The notes beneath the pieces are model-generated. The model worked only from the letters and a program-made list of their open reading frames with translations, was not told the origin of the DNA and ran no database searches. From Taklimakanibacter albus (GTDB taxonomy: Bacteria; Pseudomonadota; Alphaproteobacteria; Rhizobiales; Aestuariivirgaceae), in the NCBI RefSeq assembly GCF_016595235.1, contig NZ_JAENHL010000007.1, positions 496,001 through 560,000 of the forward strand: 64,000 nucleotides of DNA. Direction: 5' to 3'. Below are positions 46,600-55,302 of this stretch, one piece after another; the stretch's first letter is position 1, and every line of letters begins with the position of its first letter. A program made the position numbers and the translations under genes.

Positions 46600-47331
46600 T
46601 CAAGGCTGCTCGAGGAGCGGAGAGCACTCTGTCTGGAGCAGATCGGGATAGATGTCAAAGCCGCGCATAAGGAATTTGACGCGCAGGCCATAGGAGGTGA
46701 TCTTGCAGCGGCTGACCGCCACCGGCACCGAGGCCGCGACATAGTCCGGAAAGAACAGGCCACGGCCGCTCAGGATCGACCAGGCTTCGTTGAAATTGCT
46801 GGCGCGGATGCGGAAGTAGATGCTGTTCTGGTCGGTGCACGGCAACGCGTGGCAGCCTTGCACCGAATGCTCGTTCTCGTGCGGCAGGATTTCCTGCGAG
46901 TTGGTCAGATAGACCACCTCATCATGCTTCACGGTGGTGAGATAGAGAACGGCATGAAAGAGAAAGACGATCAGCGGAATGAACAGGTACCAGGCGAAAC
47001 CCGCCGACACGGCGAGGAAAATGCCGGCGCGCGTCTTGGAGAATTGCCGCTCCTGGTATTTGTCTTCGTAATAGACGGCCTTGTCCCAGAGCAGCCGATA
47101 GAGATGCCAGAGCCAGGTGATGGGCTTGAACAGGACACGCGCCACCGGCCGCAGGATATGCGTGTAGATCCACGACAGCGCCAGGACGAACTGGAACAGG
47201 AACTTGTGCAGCGCCGTCAGATTATATTGGGTCCGTCCCGTCCACGAGCGCGAATTAACCTTGTCCCGTTCCTCGGCCCGCCCTTCGACCTTCTTTTTCA
47301 GCGCCTCGACCTCGTCGCGCAGCGTGCTCAT
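46600..47331 (-). CDS. Two-helix membrane protein of the Clp-like operon
   Basis: A 243-residue protein I cannot assign to a family. A short charged coiled-coil-like start (MSTLRDEVEALKKKVEGRAE) is followed by hydrophobic spans at about 41-66 and 102-134, with an aromatic amphipathic segment between (TWLWHLYRLLW). The C-terminal 105 residues are soluble with four cysteines (160, 165, 209, 236), perhaps two disulfides if outside. Translation is coupled to the Clp-like ATPase gene by a 4-base overlap. It is the last gene of the operon and the likely membrane anchor or target. Confidence 0.7.
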   Translation of the reverse strand: MSTLRDEVEALKKKVEGRAEERDKVNSRSWTGRTQYNLTALHKFLFQFVLALSWIYTHILRPVARVLFKPITWLWHLYRLLWDKAVYYEDKYQERQFSKTRAGIFLAVSAGFAWYLFIPLIVFLFHAVLYLTTVKHDEVVYLTNSQEILPHENEHSVQGCHALPCTDQNSIYFRIRASNFNEAWSILSGRGLFFPDYVAASVPVAVSRCKITSYGLRVKFLMRGFDIYPDLLQTECSPLLEQP

Positions 47332-49484
47332 GTCTCTTTGATCTCGAAAGCCTGGCGCTTCGGATTATAGGCGAGATCGAGCTTGCCGCGTTTGTCGCTC
47401 TCCAGGATCATATTGACGATGATCGGCTCGATATTCGCCTGGATGAAGCCCGGCAGGCCGCGGGCGCCGATCGCCGGATCATAGTGATCCTTGCAGAAGG
47501 CCTTGAGATCGGCCTCCGGCACCGTGACCTTGATGCCCTCCTGGGTATAGGTGCGGTCGATGCTGTCGAATTCGCGGCGCACGATCTTCTCGATCGACGG
47601 CAGGTCGAGCTTGTTGAAGCAGATGATGTTCTGCCGGCCGGCGAAGCGGTTGAGGAACTCCGAGCGGTAGGTCTTCTCGATCTCGCGGATCGCTTCGGCA
47701 TTGGCCTCCTCGACGGTGAGCTTCGGATTGAGGAAATGCGGCTGGCCGATATTCGTCGTCATGACGATGATCGCGTCGGAGAAGGAGACGGTGCGCCCGA
47801 CATTGTCGGTGAGCCGGCCGTCCGACAGGATCTGCAGGAAGACGTTGAAGACGTCGGGATGCGCCTTCTCGATTTCATCGAAGAGCAGGATGCGCAGTGG
47901 GTTCTTGCGCATGGCATTGGTCAGGATGCCGCCGGCCTCGAAGCCTTCATAGCCGGGCGGCGCGCCGATGAGCCGCGAAACCGCGTGTTTCTCCATATAT
48001 TCCGACATGTCGAAGCGGGTGAGCGCCTTCTCGTCATCGAGCAGGCTCGCCGCCAGCGCCTTGGCGATCTCGGTCTTGCCGACGCCCGAGGGACCTAAGA
48101 ACATGAAGGAGGCCTGCGGCTTGTCCTGGTTGCGCCGGCCCACCCGGGCGGTCTTGACGGCATTGGACAGCATGCGCACGACATGGTCCTGGCCGAAGAT
48201 ACGGTTCTTGAGTTCGGTCTCGAGATTGCGCAGCTTCTCCCGCTCGTCCTCGTTGAGCTTGCTCACCGAGATGCCGGAGATCTGGCTGAACTCGCGCAGC
48301 ACGATCTCGCGCGTGAGCTCGAGATGATCGTTGAGCTCCTTGGTGAGGGCGTCGAAGGCCGTGCGGTTCGTCGCGATCTCACCCTGGAATTTCTCGATGC
48401 GGCCGCGCAGGTCCCTGACCTCGTCGGATTCGATCCCGGCGCCGGTGGCGAGACGCGCAAATTTGGCGATGCGTCCGGTAATCTCGCTGACCTGATTGTC
48501 GGGAGATTTCCGCGCCTCGGCTTCCGTCGCCACCTGCTTGTCGAGCTCTTCCTCGAGCTCGAGCACGGCGATCTCGCCGTCACGCTGGCGCTTGTAGAGC
48601 GATTTGATCTTCTCCTGGCTCTCGGTCCAGCGCGCCAAGGACTGCGCCATGGCGGCTTCCGCCGCGACGACCTGCTGCTGGTCCTTGGCCGATTTCCTCG
48701 CCGCTTCCGCCTCGGCGAGCCCAGGGGCCTTGCGATGGGCGCCGAGCCTGTAGGTGGCGAGCGCCCGGTCGATCAGCGAAACGCTGCGTTCGGGCTGCGC
48801 CCGGCTCATGCCGGCGTCGCGCGAGCGGTATTTGGAGGTGAGTTCGATCGCGGTGCGGGTCGCGTTTTCGGCGATGCGGATGCGGTGGAATTCGTTCAGA
48901 TGGCCGGCCCGTTCCGAGACGATCTGGAACAGGGCGTCGCCTTCGGGTTCCGCCAGATCGACGAGAGTGAACAGCTCCCTGAGGTCCGAATGGCTCTTCA
49001 GGATGATGTCGAGATCCTCATCGCGCGCTTCGAGGATGACTTGCGTCCGCTTCGACTTGATGGCGAGGCAGAGCGCATTGATGAAATGCAGTGTGCCGAT
49101 ATTGCGCGCCGCCTCGATAAAGTCGCGCGTATCTTCGATGATCAGCACCGAGTCGGGCGTGCGATCGAGCGTGGCCATGATCCGCTGGAAGGAATCACGG
49201 ATGACGACGGGATCGCCTGAAGAGAACAGGGCGTCGGTGTCGAGCCAGAAGAAACGCTTGTTGACGATGTCGAAAGGCGCATCCGGATCATGCTTGCTGG
49301 CCTGCAGCCCCATGCACAAGGCCGTGCAGCCGACGCCGCCCGGCCCCACCAGCAGCACGGAATTCGCCATGTTGCGGACCAGGATCGACGACAGCTTCTT
49401 GAGTTCGCTGTCGCGCCCGACCAGGCGGAATCTCGGCGCCTTGGCCAGATAGTCTTCCCCGCGGGTGAGAAAACTCATCACCAT
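47328..49484 (-). CDS. ClpB/ClpA-like double AAA+ ATPase with degenerate first ring
   Basis: A 718-residue HSP100-type protein with no Clp-N domain. Ring 1 (about 20-245) has Walker A GPGGVGCT (47-54) with Cys53 for the lysine, and LIIEDTRDF (114-122) where DE is normal, so it should not hydrolyse ATP. A long charged coiled coil (about 255-400) stands where ClpB has its middle domain. Ring 2 is intact: GPSGVGKT (464-471), pore loop GAPPGYEG (507-514), Walker B LLFDEIEKAH (533-542), sensor 1 MTTNIG and sensor 2 GARGL. aggag six bases before ATG 49484 fixes the start. It is the middle gene of a three-gene operon. Confidence 0.88.
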   Translation of the reverse strand: MVMSFLTRGEDYLAKAPRFRLVGRDSELKKLSSILVRNMANSVLLVGPGGVGCTALCMGLQASKHDPDAPFDIVNKRFFWLDTDALFSSGDPVVIRDSFQRIMATLDRTPDSVLIIEDTRDFIEAARNIGTLHFINALCLAIKSKRTQVILEARDEDLDIILKSHSDLRELFTLVDLAEPEGDALFQIVSERAGHLNEFHRIRIAENATRTAIELTSKYRSRDAGMSRAQPERSVSLIDRALATYRLGAHRKAPGLAEAEAARKSAKDQQQVVAAEAAMAQSLARWTESQEKIKSLYKRQRDGEIAVLELEEELDKQVATEAEARKSPDNQVSEITGRIAKFARLATGAGIESDEVRDLRGRIEKFQGEIATNRTAFDALTKELNDHLELTREIVLREFSQISGISVSKLNEDEREKLRNLETELKNRIFGQDHVVRMLSNAVKTARVGRRNQDKPQASFMFLGPSGVGKTEIAKALAASLLDDEKALTRFDMSEYMEKHAVSRLIGAPPGYEGFEAGGILTNAMRKNPLRILLFDEIEKAHPDVFNVFLQILSDGRLTDNVGRTVSFSDAIIVMTTNIGQPHFLNPKLTVEEANAEAIREIEKTYRSEFLNRFAGRQNIICFNKLDLPSIEKIVRREFDSIDRTYTQEGIKVTVPEADLKAFCKDHYDPAIGARGLPGFIQANIEPIIVNMILESDKRGKLDLAYNPKRQAFEIKET

Positions 49485-49503
49485 TCCCTGCTCCTACGAA
49501 CCT

Positions 49504-51186
49504 CTAGTGCTGGCCCAGCTTGAACGGCGATGGCGTGGCGCCGGTCGCCTCCGGCTCCGCCACCCTCTCTTGCGGACGTGCGACATCGGCGTGGACGCCG
49601 ATCGCATCATGCACATCGCCCTGCACGTCCTCGGCGAGCTTCTTGAGCTCATCGAGCTTGGCGCGCATGTCGGTGAGGCCTTCGCGCGTGATATTGGTGG
49701 CGGCGCGTACCACCTCGCCATAGGCGCCGAGATCGTCGATCGCCTTGGCGAGGTCGGTGTTCTGCTCCTCGATGCCCATGGCGATGCGGATGCTCTCCTT
49801 CTGCGCCACCTTGTTGGTGTTCTCCGCCATCTGCTGCAGCGTATCCTTGGCCATGGCCGAGGCCTCGCCCAGAGCCGCCGAGGAAACCGCCTGGAGCACG
49901 ACGCTCAAACGATCGGCGACACCTGAGATACCCTGGCTGTGCATGGCGCGCGCTTTGATCGCCTGCTGATCGACGGCATCCTTCATCGTCTTGATACGAA
50001 TGGCCCCCGACGTCAGGTCGGCATAGGTCGCCATCGTGTCGGCGGCGGAGGCATCGAGCATGGTGATATGCTGCTCGACCGCCATCTTCTTCTGCTCGCG
50101 CGCCATTTGCGCGATCATGTCTTCGCTGCCCGGTGCCGGCGGCTGCAGCGCCTCACGGGTTTTCAGATTGGCGTCAGCCGCTTCCTTGATGCCTTCGTTC
50201 ATGATGGCATAGACCGTGCCCATCATATTGTTGGCGTCGAACAGATTCTCGACCTGGTCGTTCATTTTGTTGAGATGCCCGCGCACCGAGCCGACGCGGG
50301 TCTTGGCCGTGTTCACGAAATTCACCGCCGCGTCGACCAGGTCCTTCTGGCGCTGCTTGTGATCGTCGGCGCTGATGTCGAGGAGCTCGCGCAGTTTCTT
50401 CTTCTGCTCGACATATTCGCCGAGCTCGCTCTCCGTCGGGGTCTGCTGGTCGAGCTGATGAAGCTCGTCCGACAGCTTGTCCAGCGAGTCGACGACCCAT
50501 TTCAGCTCTTCATTCTTGCGCGCGATCGCGATACGGGCCTCTTCCTTGACGCCGCCAAGGCCGAAGAAACTGCGATTCTCGCCCAGCGCCGCGATGTCGG
50601 AATGGATATCCTCGACCGAGGATTTGAGCTGCTTGAACTCCTGCTGCTTGGCATCTTTGATACGCAGAAGCTCCTCCTCGCGCTTTCTGTCGCGCAGGAT
50701 CTCCTGGAAGGCGTCGAGCGTCAGGCCGTTCGTGCGCAAAGTATAGACCGCATCGATGATGTCGGTCAGCGGCTGCATCCGCTCGTCGAACTGGATCAGC
50801 GAAGTGTTGAGGTCGTCATAGACCTGCTTCAGCTCGGAGAACGTGCCCGTATCGGTAAGCCGGATGATCTCCTGCGCCATCTCTTCGCGCTGGCTCTGGA
50901 GATATTCCTTGAACAGCTCGAACTCCTTGATGCGTTCGCGATTCTGTTCCTTCGTGCCCTCGAAGGTGAGGAGCTTGGCGACTTCCTCGCGCTTGGCCTC
51001 AGGCTTGGTGTTCTCGGCGAACATCACCTTGAAAAAGCTGTTGGCCGAGATATTGGCGAAGCGCGGATCGGCGCTGACCTCGGTCTTGGCGGCCTTGCTT
51101 ACGTTCTCGCGTGCCCGCACCGCTGTGGTCAGGATATCGGAGACGTCGGGCTTCTGCTGAAGTTTCGGCTTGGCGGCGTCGGCCAT
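49504..51186 (-). CDS. Large coiled-coil protein of the Clp-like operon
   Basis: A 560-residue, highly charged, almost wholly helical protein of no family I recognise. There is no signal peptide or membrane span. Heptad-like stretches cover about 70-130, 165-215, 235-320 and 345-530, broken by SFFGLGGVKEE near residue 205 and PPAPGSED near 350. The C-terminal half (AADTMATYADLTSGAIRIKT; VVRAATNITREGLTDMRAKL) vaguely recalls TelA-like or chemoreceptor helical bundles. Its length and low complexity suit a filament or adaptor. It is first in the operon, 19 bases before the ATPase. Confidence 0.75.
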   Translation of the reverse strand: MADAAKPKLQQKPDVSDILTTAVRARENVSKAAKTEVSADPRFANISANSFFKVMFAENTKPEAKREEVAKLLTFEGTKEQNRERIKEFELFKEYLQSQREEMAQEIIRLTDTGTFSELKQVYDDLNTSLIQFDERMQPLTDIIDAVYTLRTNGLTLDAFQEILRDRKREEELLRIKDAKQQEFKQLKSSVEDIHSDIAALGENRSFFGLGGVKEEARIAIARKNEELKWVVDSLDKLSDELHQLDQQTPTESELGEYVEQKKKLRELLDISADDHKQRQKDLVDAAVNFVNTAKTRVGSVRGHLNKMNDQVENLFDANNMMGTVYAIMNEGIKEAADANLKTREALQPPAPGSEDMIAQMAREQKKMAVEQHITMLDASAADTMATYADLTSGAIRIKTMKDAVDQQAIKARAMHSQGISGVADRLSVVLQAVSSAALGEASAMAKDTLQQMAENTNKVAQKESIRIAMGIEEQNTDLAKAIDDLGAYGEVVRAATNITREGLTDMRAKLDELKKLAEDVQGDVHDAIGVHADVARPQERVAEPEATGATPSPFKLGQH

Positions 51187-51272
51187 CTGGTGTCCCTCCT
51201 GACAGAATGTCGCAGGGGCACATATAGGGGGGAAGCCTCATGCCGTCCAGCACTGCGCACACAGAAATTTGT

Positions 51273-51304
51273 GCAACACCGGCCCTTGTAGGGACCGGCG
51301 TTGC
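51273..51304. terminator. Stem-loop between the cupin and coiled-coil genes
   Basis: gcaac-a-ccgg-ccct pairs with aggg-a-ccgg-c-gttgc around tgt: 13 pairs with one mismatch and one bulge. On the minus strand it follows the cupin stop by 40 bases and ends about 85 bases before the coiled-coil start. It probably ends the cupin transcript, isolating the Clp-like operon. It lacks a clean T-tract. Confidence 0.45.
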
Positions 51305-51343
51305 ATCACACATACTAACGTTTAATCGCGATCCGACACTGCC

Positions 51344-51706
51344 TTATTTCGGCGTCAGAATCACATAGTGCTTGCGCACCTTCTCGACCGTTTCCCAAGT
51401 TCCCTTGAAGCCCGGCGGAATGATGAAGCCATCGCCGGCCTTCAGCGTCCACTTCTTGCCCTTGTCGTTGGTCAGGATGGCCTTGCCTTCGATGAAGTGG
51501 CAGAACTCCCATTCGTTATAAGCCACCTTCACCTTGCCCGGCGTCGATTCCCAGATGCCCGAATATAGCCGGCCCTTCTCGCCCTTATAGTGGTTCCAGG
51601 TCTTGGTCTTGTACGGTCCCTTGAGGAGCGTCGGTCCACTGCCCTGCCCCTTCTCGACCTTTGGCGCTTTTGCGCCCGTGGTTTTCATGACGATGATGTC
51701 AGCCAT
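51344..51706 (-). CDS. Small cupin-domain protein
   Basis: A 120-residue single-domain cupin of the DUF861 type. The core (SGIWESTPGKVKVAYNEWEF, then CHFIEGKAILTNDKGKKW and AGDGFIIPPGFKGTWE) has the two beta-barrel motifs. Of the usual metal ligands only the Glu (NEWEF) and a His (CHFIEG) are seen, as expected for this subgroup. Relatives are (S)-ureidoglycine aminohydrolase-like or of unknown role. It is probably transcribed alone, lying 48 bases downstream of cca. Confidence 0.85.
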   Translation of the reverse strand: MADIIVMKTTGAKAPKVEKGQGSGPTLLKGPYKTKTWNHYKGEKGRLYSGIWESTPGKVKVAYNEWEFCHFIEGKAILTNDKGKKWTLKAGDGFIIPPGFKGTWETVEKVRKHYVILTPK

Positions 51707-51754
51707 TGTGATCTCCTCTTGTCTGGCTTGATTTGAAACGGATGGGTGCCGCTG

Positions 51755-52975
51755 TCAGCCTCTGGCCTCCAGCTTGTGCAGGAGGGTCTCTTTGTTTTCG
51801 GTAAAGTCCGACGCGATCCACCAGTCTTCGAGTCGCTCCAATTCGCGGCCGAGATCCGGTCCTGGCTTGAAGCCATGCGCCAGGAGATCCTGTCCGGAGA
51901 GCGGAAAGCGCGGAATGATCCATTGATCGGCGAAATCGAGAAGCGCTCTCCAAGCCGTGCGGTCGACCCGGGTCTCCGATTGTGCCCAAGCGAGCCGGAC
52001 CTGATCGCGCCAGGTCGCCGGGCCAAGCCGATAGAGCACCGCGCGGCGTTCCTTGTCGCGCAACGACGGATGCGGTGAAGTATGGCTCGCGATCGCTTCG
52101 AGGCGTTTCATTTCCGCATTGGTGAGGCGCAAATGCTCGCGCAAGGCGAACGGCGACTTGGCGATGAGGATGAGCCGCAAGAGCGCGTCGGGAGCGAGGC
52201 CTTGCACGGCATCGATCTTCGCCATGCGGACAAAAGCGCTCAGCTCCGCGAGAGGCGTGAACAGCATCTTCAGCACATTGCGGGCGGCCATCAGCTTGAT
52301 TGTCTCGCTCGCCCGCTTCGCTTCGAGCAGCTTGAACAGTTCCTGGCGAACGCGCTCGCTTGAGAGTTCCTTAAGCTTGCCCTTGTATCTGATGCAGGCG
52401 GCAAGCCCCTTGGGATCGGGCGCGCCGGCACCATATCGCGCATGGAATCGGAAGAAGCGCAGGATGCGCAGATAGTCCTCCTTGATGCGCGCCGCGGGCT
52501 CGCCGACGAACCTGACTCTTTTTCTTAAAATATCCGGATAACCCTTTGTAGGGTCATATATTTTCCCATCTCCTGAACAATAGAGCGCGTTCATGGTGAA
52601 ATCGCGCCGGCGCGCATCCGCTTCCCAATCGTCGGTGAAGGCGACACGTGCCTTGCGACCATAGGTTTCGACATCGACACGCAAGGTCGTCACCTCGAAG
52701 GGTTTACCGCCGGTGACCAGCGTAATCGTGCCATGGGCGATGCCGGTCGGATGCACACCGAGACGGGCTTTCTCGCCGGCCGCGATGATGCGCTCGGGCG
52801 TCAGCGTCGTCGCGATGTCGATGTCGTTGATCGGCTCGCCGAGCAGCGTATTGCGCACCGCGCCGCCGGCGACACGCGCCTCGCCGCCCGCCGCCGCGAG
52901 GGCGTCGAAAACCCGGCGCAAGGCCGCATCCTTGAGCCAGGGCTCGGAGCTGAGGGAAGGCAATGTCGTCGTCAT
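51755..52975 (-). CDS. cca: CCA tRNA nucleotidyltransferase or poly(A)-polymerase-like
   Basis: Class II nucleotidyltransferase that adds or repairs CCA on tRNA 3' ends. 406 residues. The head has GGAVRNTLLGEPINDIDIAT with the metal-binding DID. Motifs B and C follow: RRRDFTMNAL, then the RNA-binding KEDYLRILRFFRFHARYG. The C-terminal 180 residues are helical neck and tail. The ATG overlaps the stop of the CoA-pyrophosphatase gene by four bases, a usual alphaproteobacterial order. Confidence 0.95.
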   Translation of the reverse strand: MTTTLPSLSSEPWLKDAALRRVFDALAAAGGEARVAGGAVRNTLLGEPINDIDIATTLTPERIIAAGEKARLGVHPTGIAHGTITLVTGGKPFEVTTLRVDVETYGRKARVAFTDDWEADARRRDFTMNALYCSGDGKIYDPTKGYPDILRKRVRFVGEPAARIKEDYLRILRFFRFHARYGAGAPDPKGLAACIRYKGKLKELSSERVRQELFKLLEAKRASETIKLMAARNVLKMLFTPLAELSAFVRMAKIDAVQGLAPDALLRLILIAKSPFALREHLRLTNAEMKRLEAIASHTSPHPSLRDKERRAVLYRLGPATWRDQVRLAWAQSETRVDRTAWRALLDFADQWIIPRFPLSGQDLLAHGFKPGPDLGRELERLEDWWIASDFTENKETLLHKLEARG

Positions 52976-53604
52976 GGCGCGCGATAGAGACGGTCGTAGA
53001 GATTCATGATCATGCCGGCGGTGGCCCCCCAGATATACCTTTCACCATAGGGCATGGCATAAAAATATCTCTGCTTGCCCAACCATTCGCGGCTGTGCCG
53101 CGCATGGTTTTCCTGGCTCATGAGAAATCTGAGCGGCACCTCGAAGACGGCGGCGACTTCGCCCTCATGCGGTGCCAGCACGAAACCCGGTTTGACCAGC
53201 GCCACCACCGGCACCACATGGAAGGAGGTGCGGGTCAGATAGGCGTCGAGAAAGCCGATCGGCTCGATATAGCTCTGATCGAGTCCTGTTTCCTCGCGCG
53301 TTTCGCGCAAGGCGGCGGCGAGCGCATCCTCGCGTGGCTCGATCTTGCCGCCCGGAAAAGCGACCTGGCCGGCATGGCTCGCCAGATGATCGGTGCGCTG
53401 GGTGAGGAGCACGGTGAGCTCCGGCTCATGCAGCACGATCGGCACCAGCACCGCGGCGGCGCGCCGGGCCTTCAGCGGATCGATGGCCTTGAGATCGGGA
53501 TTGAGATCATCGTCGCTGCGCGCCACGGCCTCAGGCGCGTCTTTCAGAAGCCGCGTCGCGGCGCGTGCGCGGACTTCCGCCTCGTCGAACCTGAAATCAT
53601 CCAT
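52972..53604 (-). CDS. NUDIX CoA pyrophosphatase, NudL-like
   Basis: A 210-residue NUDIX hydrolase. The UPF0035 signature TDHLASHAGQVAFPGG precedes and merges into the NUDIX box GGKIEPREDALAAALRETRE followed by ETGL, with all the Glu ligands. Family members cleave CoA and its derivatives to 3',5'-ADP and phosphopantetheine. It is coupled to cca downstream, and its ATG shares a base with the DUF1285 stop upstream. Confidence 0.93.
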   Translation of the reverse strand: MDDFRFDEAEVRARAATRLLKDAPEAVARSDDDLNPDLKAIDPLKARRAAAVLVPIVLHEPELTVLLTQRTDHLASHAGQVAFPGGKIEPREDALAAALRETREETGLDQSYIEPIGFLDAYLTRTSFHVVPVVALVKPGFVLAPHEGEVAAVFEVPLRFLMSQENHARHSREWLGKQRYFYAMPYGERYIWGATAGMIMNLYDRLYRAP

Positions 53605-54194
53605 CAGGCGACTGCACCGATTTCAGCGGCGCGCTGCATCGGCCAGAAGCGGCCGGCCGACCACACGCCGAACCAGTCGCCCTCGACCGTGCCGAGCGCC
53701 ACCAGGTCATAAAACAGCGCCCGCGAAACCAGCGCCTCGAGCCTTCCCCGCACCAGCACATAGGGCTTGAGACCTTCGGTCCCCGCCTCGACCGCCACGC
53801 GCATCGGATGCGTAGCGTCAATTGTGACAATGTCGTCGGTATTGGTCTCGAAGGTGATCGACTGATCGCGCCCCTTGCCCTCGACGCTCATCCTGATGGC
53901 GACAAAGGGGGCGTCATCGACCCGGATGCCGCATTTTTCGACCGGCGTGACGAGATAATACTTCCCGTCCTCGTCATGCCTCAACACCGAAGCAAAGAGC
54001 TTCATCAAGGGTTTGCGGCCGATCGGCGAGTTCAAATAGTACCACAGGCCGTCCTGCGCGATACGCATGTCGATATCGCCGCAAAAGGGCGGGTTCCACA
54101 AATGGACCGGCGGCATCCCCTTCTTGCCCGAGGCGCGCTCGGCCTCTTTCAGGCCGGCCAGGGGGTTGCCCGCGTCGCGCTCCGGCTTGGTCAT
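53604..54194 (-). CDS. DUF1285-family protein
   Basis: A 196-residue protein of the DUF1285 family. Landmarks are WNPPFCGDIDMRIAQDGLWY, YYLNSPIGRKPLMKLFASVL and KYYLVTPVEKCGIRVDDAPF. Its fold is known from structural genomics as two beta domains, but no activity is assigned. The ATG at 54194 is the only good in-frame start. It heads the DUF1285-nudL-cca operon and is divergent from the MoxR gene with a 102-base shared region. Confidence 0.9.
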   Translation of the reverse strand: MTKPERDAGNPLAGLKEAERASGKKGMPPVHLWNPPFCGDIDMRIAQDGLWYYLNSPIGRKPLMKLFASVLRHDEDGKYYLVTPVEKCGIRVDDAPFVAIRMSVEGKGRDQSITFETNTDDIVTIDATHPMRVAVEAGTEGLKPYVLVRGRLEALVSRALFYDLVALGTVEGDWFGVWSAGRFWPMQRAAEIGAVA

Positions 54195-54296
54195 GATAAG
54201 GCCATGCTTGTTCACAAGGATTTCATTAACGGATTCGGCATTTGGCGCACCAGATTTGGTTTCGCAACCGACCATGCCCAAACTATAGTGAGCCCC

Positions 54297-55295
54297 ATGG
54301 CAAGCATCAATGAAGCTGAAAAGCATATTGTTTCCGAACTCGACCAGATGGCCGGCCGCCTGGAGAAGGTGCGTGAAGCCATCGGCAAGGTGATCTTCGG
54401 CCAGTCCGAGGTCATCGACCTGTCGCTCACCGCCATCCTGGCCGGCGGCCATGGTCTGCTGGTCGGCGCGCCGGGCCTCGCCAAGACCAAGCTCGCGACC
54501 ACCCTCGGCCGCGTGCTGGGCCTCGAGGAGAAACGCATCCAGTTCACCCCCGACTTGATGCCTGCCGACATACTGGGCTCGGAAGTGCTCGATGAGAGCG
54601 AACATGGGCGCCGCCAGTTCCGTTTCGTGCCCGGGCCGGTCTTCTGCCAGCTTCTGATGGCCGACGAAATCAACCGCGCCAGCCCGCGCACCCAGTCGGC
54701 CCTGCTGCAGGCGATGCAGGAGCATCACATTACCATTGCCGGTGTGCGCCATGACCTGCCACGCCCCTTCCACGTGCTCGCCACCCAGAACCCGATCGAG
54801 CAGGAAGGCACTTATCCCTTGCCGGAAGCCCAACTCGACCGCTTCCTGGTCGAGATCGACGTGCCCTATCCGGCGCTCGATGCCGAGCGGCGCATGCTTT
54901 TCGCCACCACCGGCACCGAAGAGGACGAAGCTCAGACCGTGCTGACCTCCGGCGAGTTGATGAAGATCCAGCATCTCGTCCGCCTGATGCCGGTCGGTGA
55001 GCAGGTCGCCGACGCCATCCTGTCGATCGTGCGCGCCGCCCGCCCTGGACCCGACGCCGATGAATTCGTCAACAAGACCATCGGCTGGGGCCCGTCGCCG
55101 CGCGCCAGCCAGGCCTTGATGCTGGGCGCCCGTGCGCGCGCCTTGCTCGGCGGCCGGCTGTCGCCCTCCATCGACGATGTGCTCGCTCTTGTCGGTCCGG
55201 TCTTCCGCCACCGCATGGCGCTCACTTTCACGGCACGCGCCGACGGCGAGACGATCGACAGCGTGATCGCCCGCCTGAAGACACGGCTGAGCTGA
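54297..55295 (+). CDS. MoxR-family AAA+ ATPase
   Basis: A 332-residue AAA+ chaperone-like ATPase. Walker A is GAPGLAKT near residue 60, Walker B LLMADEINRA, then RTQSALLQAMQEH and the sensor ATQNPIEQEGTYPLPEAQLD. A C-terminal lid domain follows. MoxR proteins load metals or assemble complexes together with von Willebrand proteins. Here the DUF58 and two VWA-type membrane proteins follow in one operon. It starts the plus-strand run. Confidence 0.95.
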   Translation: MASINEAEKHIVSELDQMAGRLEKVREAIGKVIFGQSEVIDLSLTAILAGGHGLLVGAPGLAKTKLATTLGRVLGLEEKRIQFTPDLMPADILGSEVLDESEHGRRQFRFVPGPVFCQLLMADEINRASPRTQSALLQAMQEHHITIAGVRHDLPRPFHVLATQNPIEQEGTYPLPEAQLDRFLVEIDVPYPALDAERRMLFATTGTEEDEAQTVLTSGELMKIQHLVRLMPVGEQVADAILSIVRAARPGPDADEFVNKTIGWGPSPRASQALMLGARARALLGGRLSPSIDDVLALVGPVFRHRMALTFTARADGETIDSVIARLKTRLS

Positions 55296-55302
55296 TCCCA
55301 GA

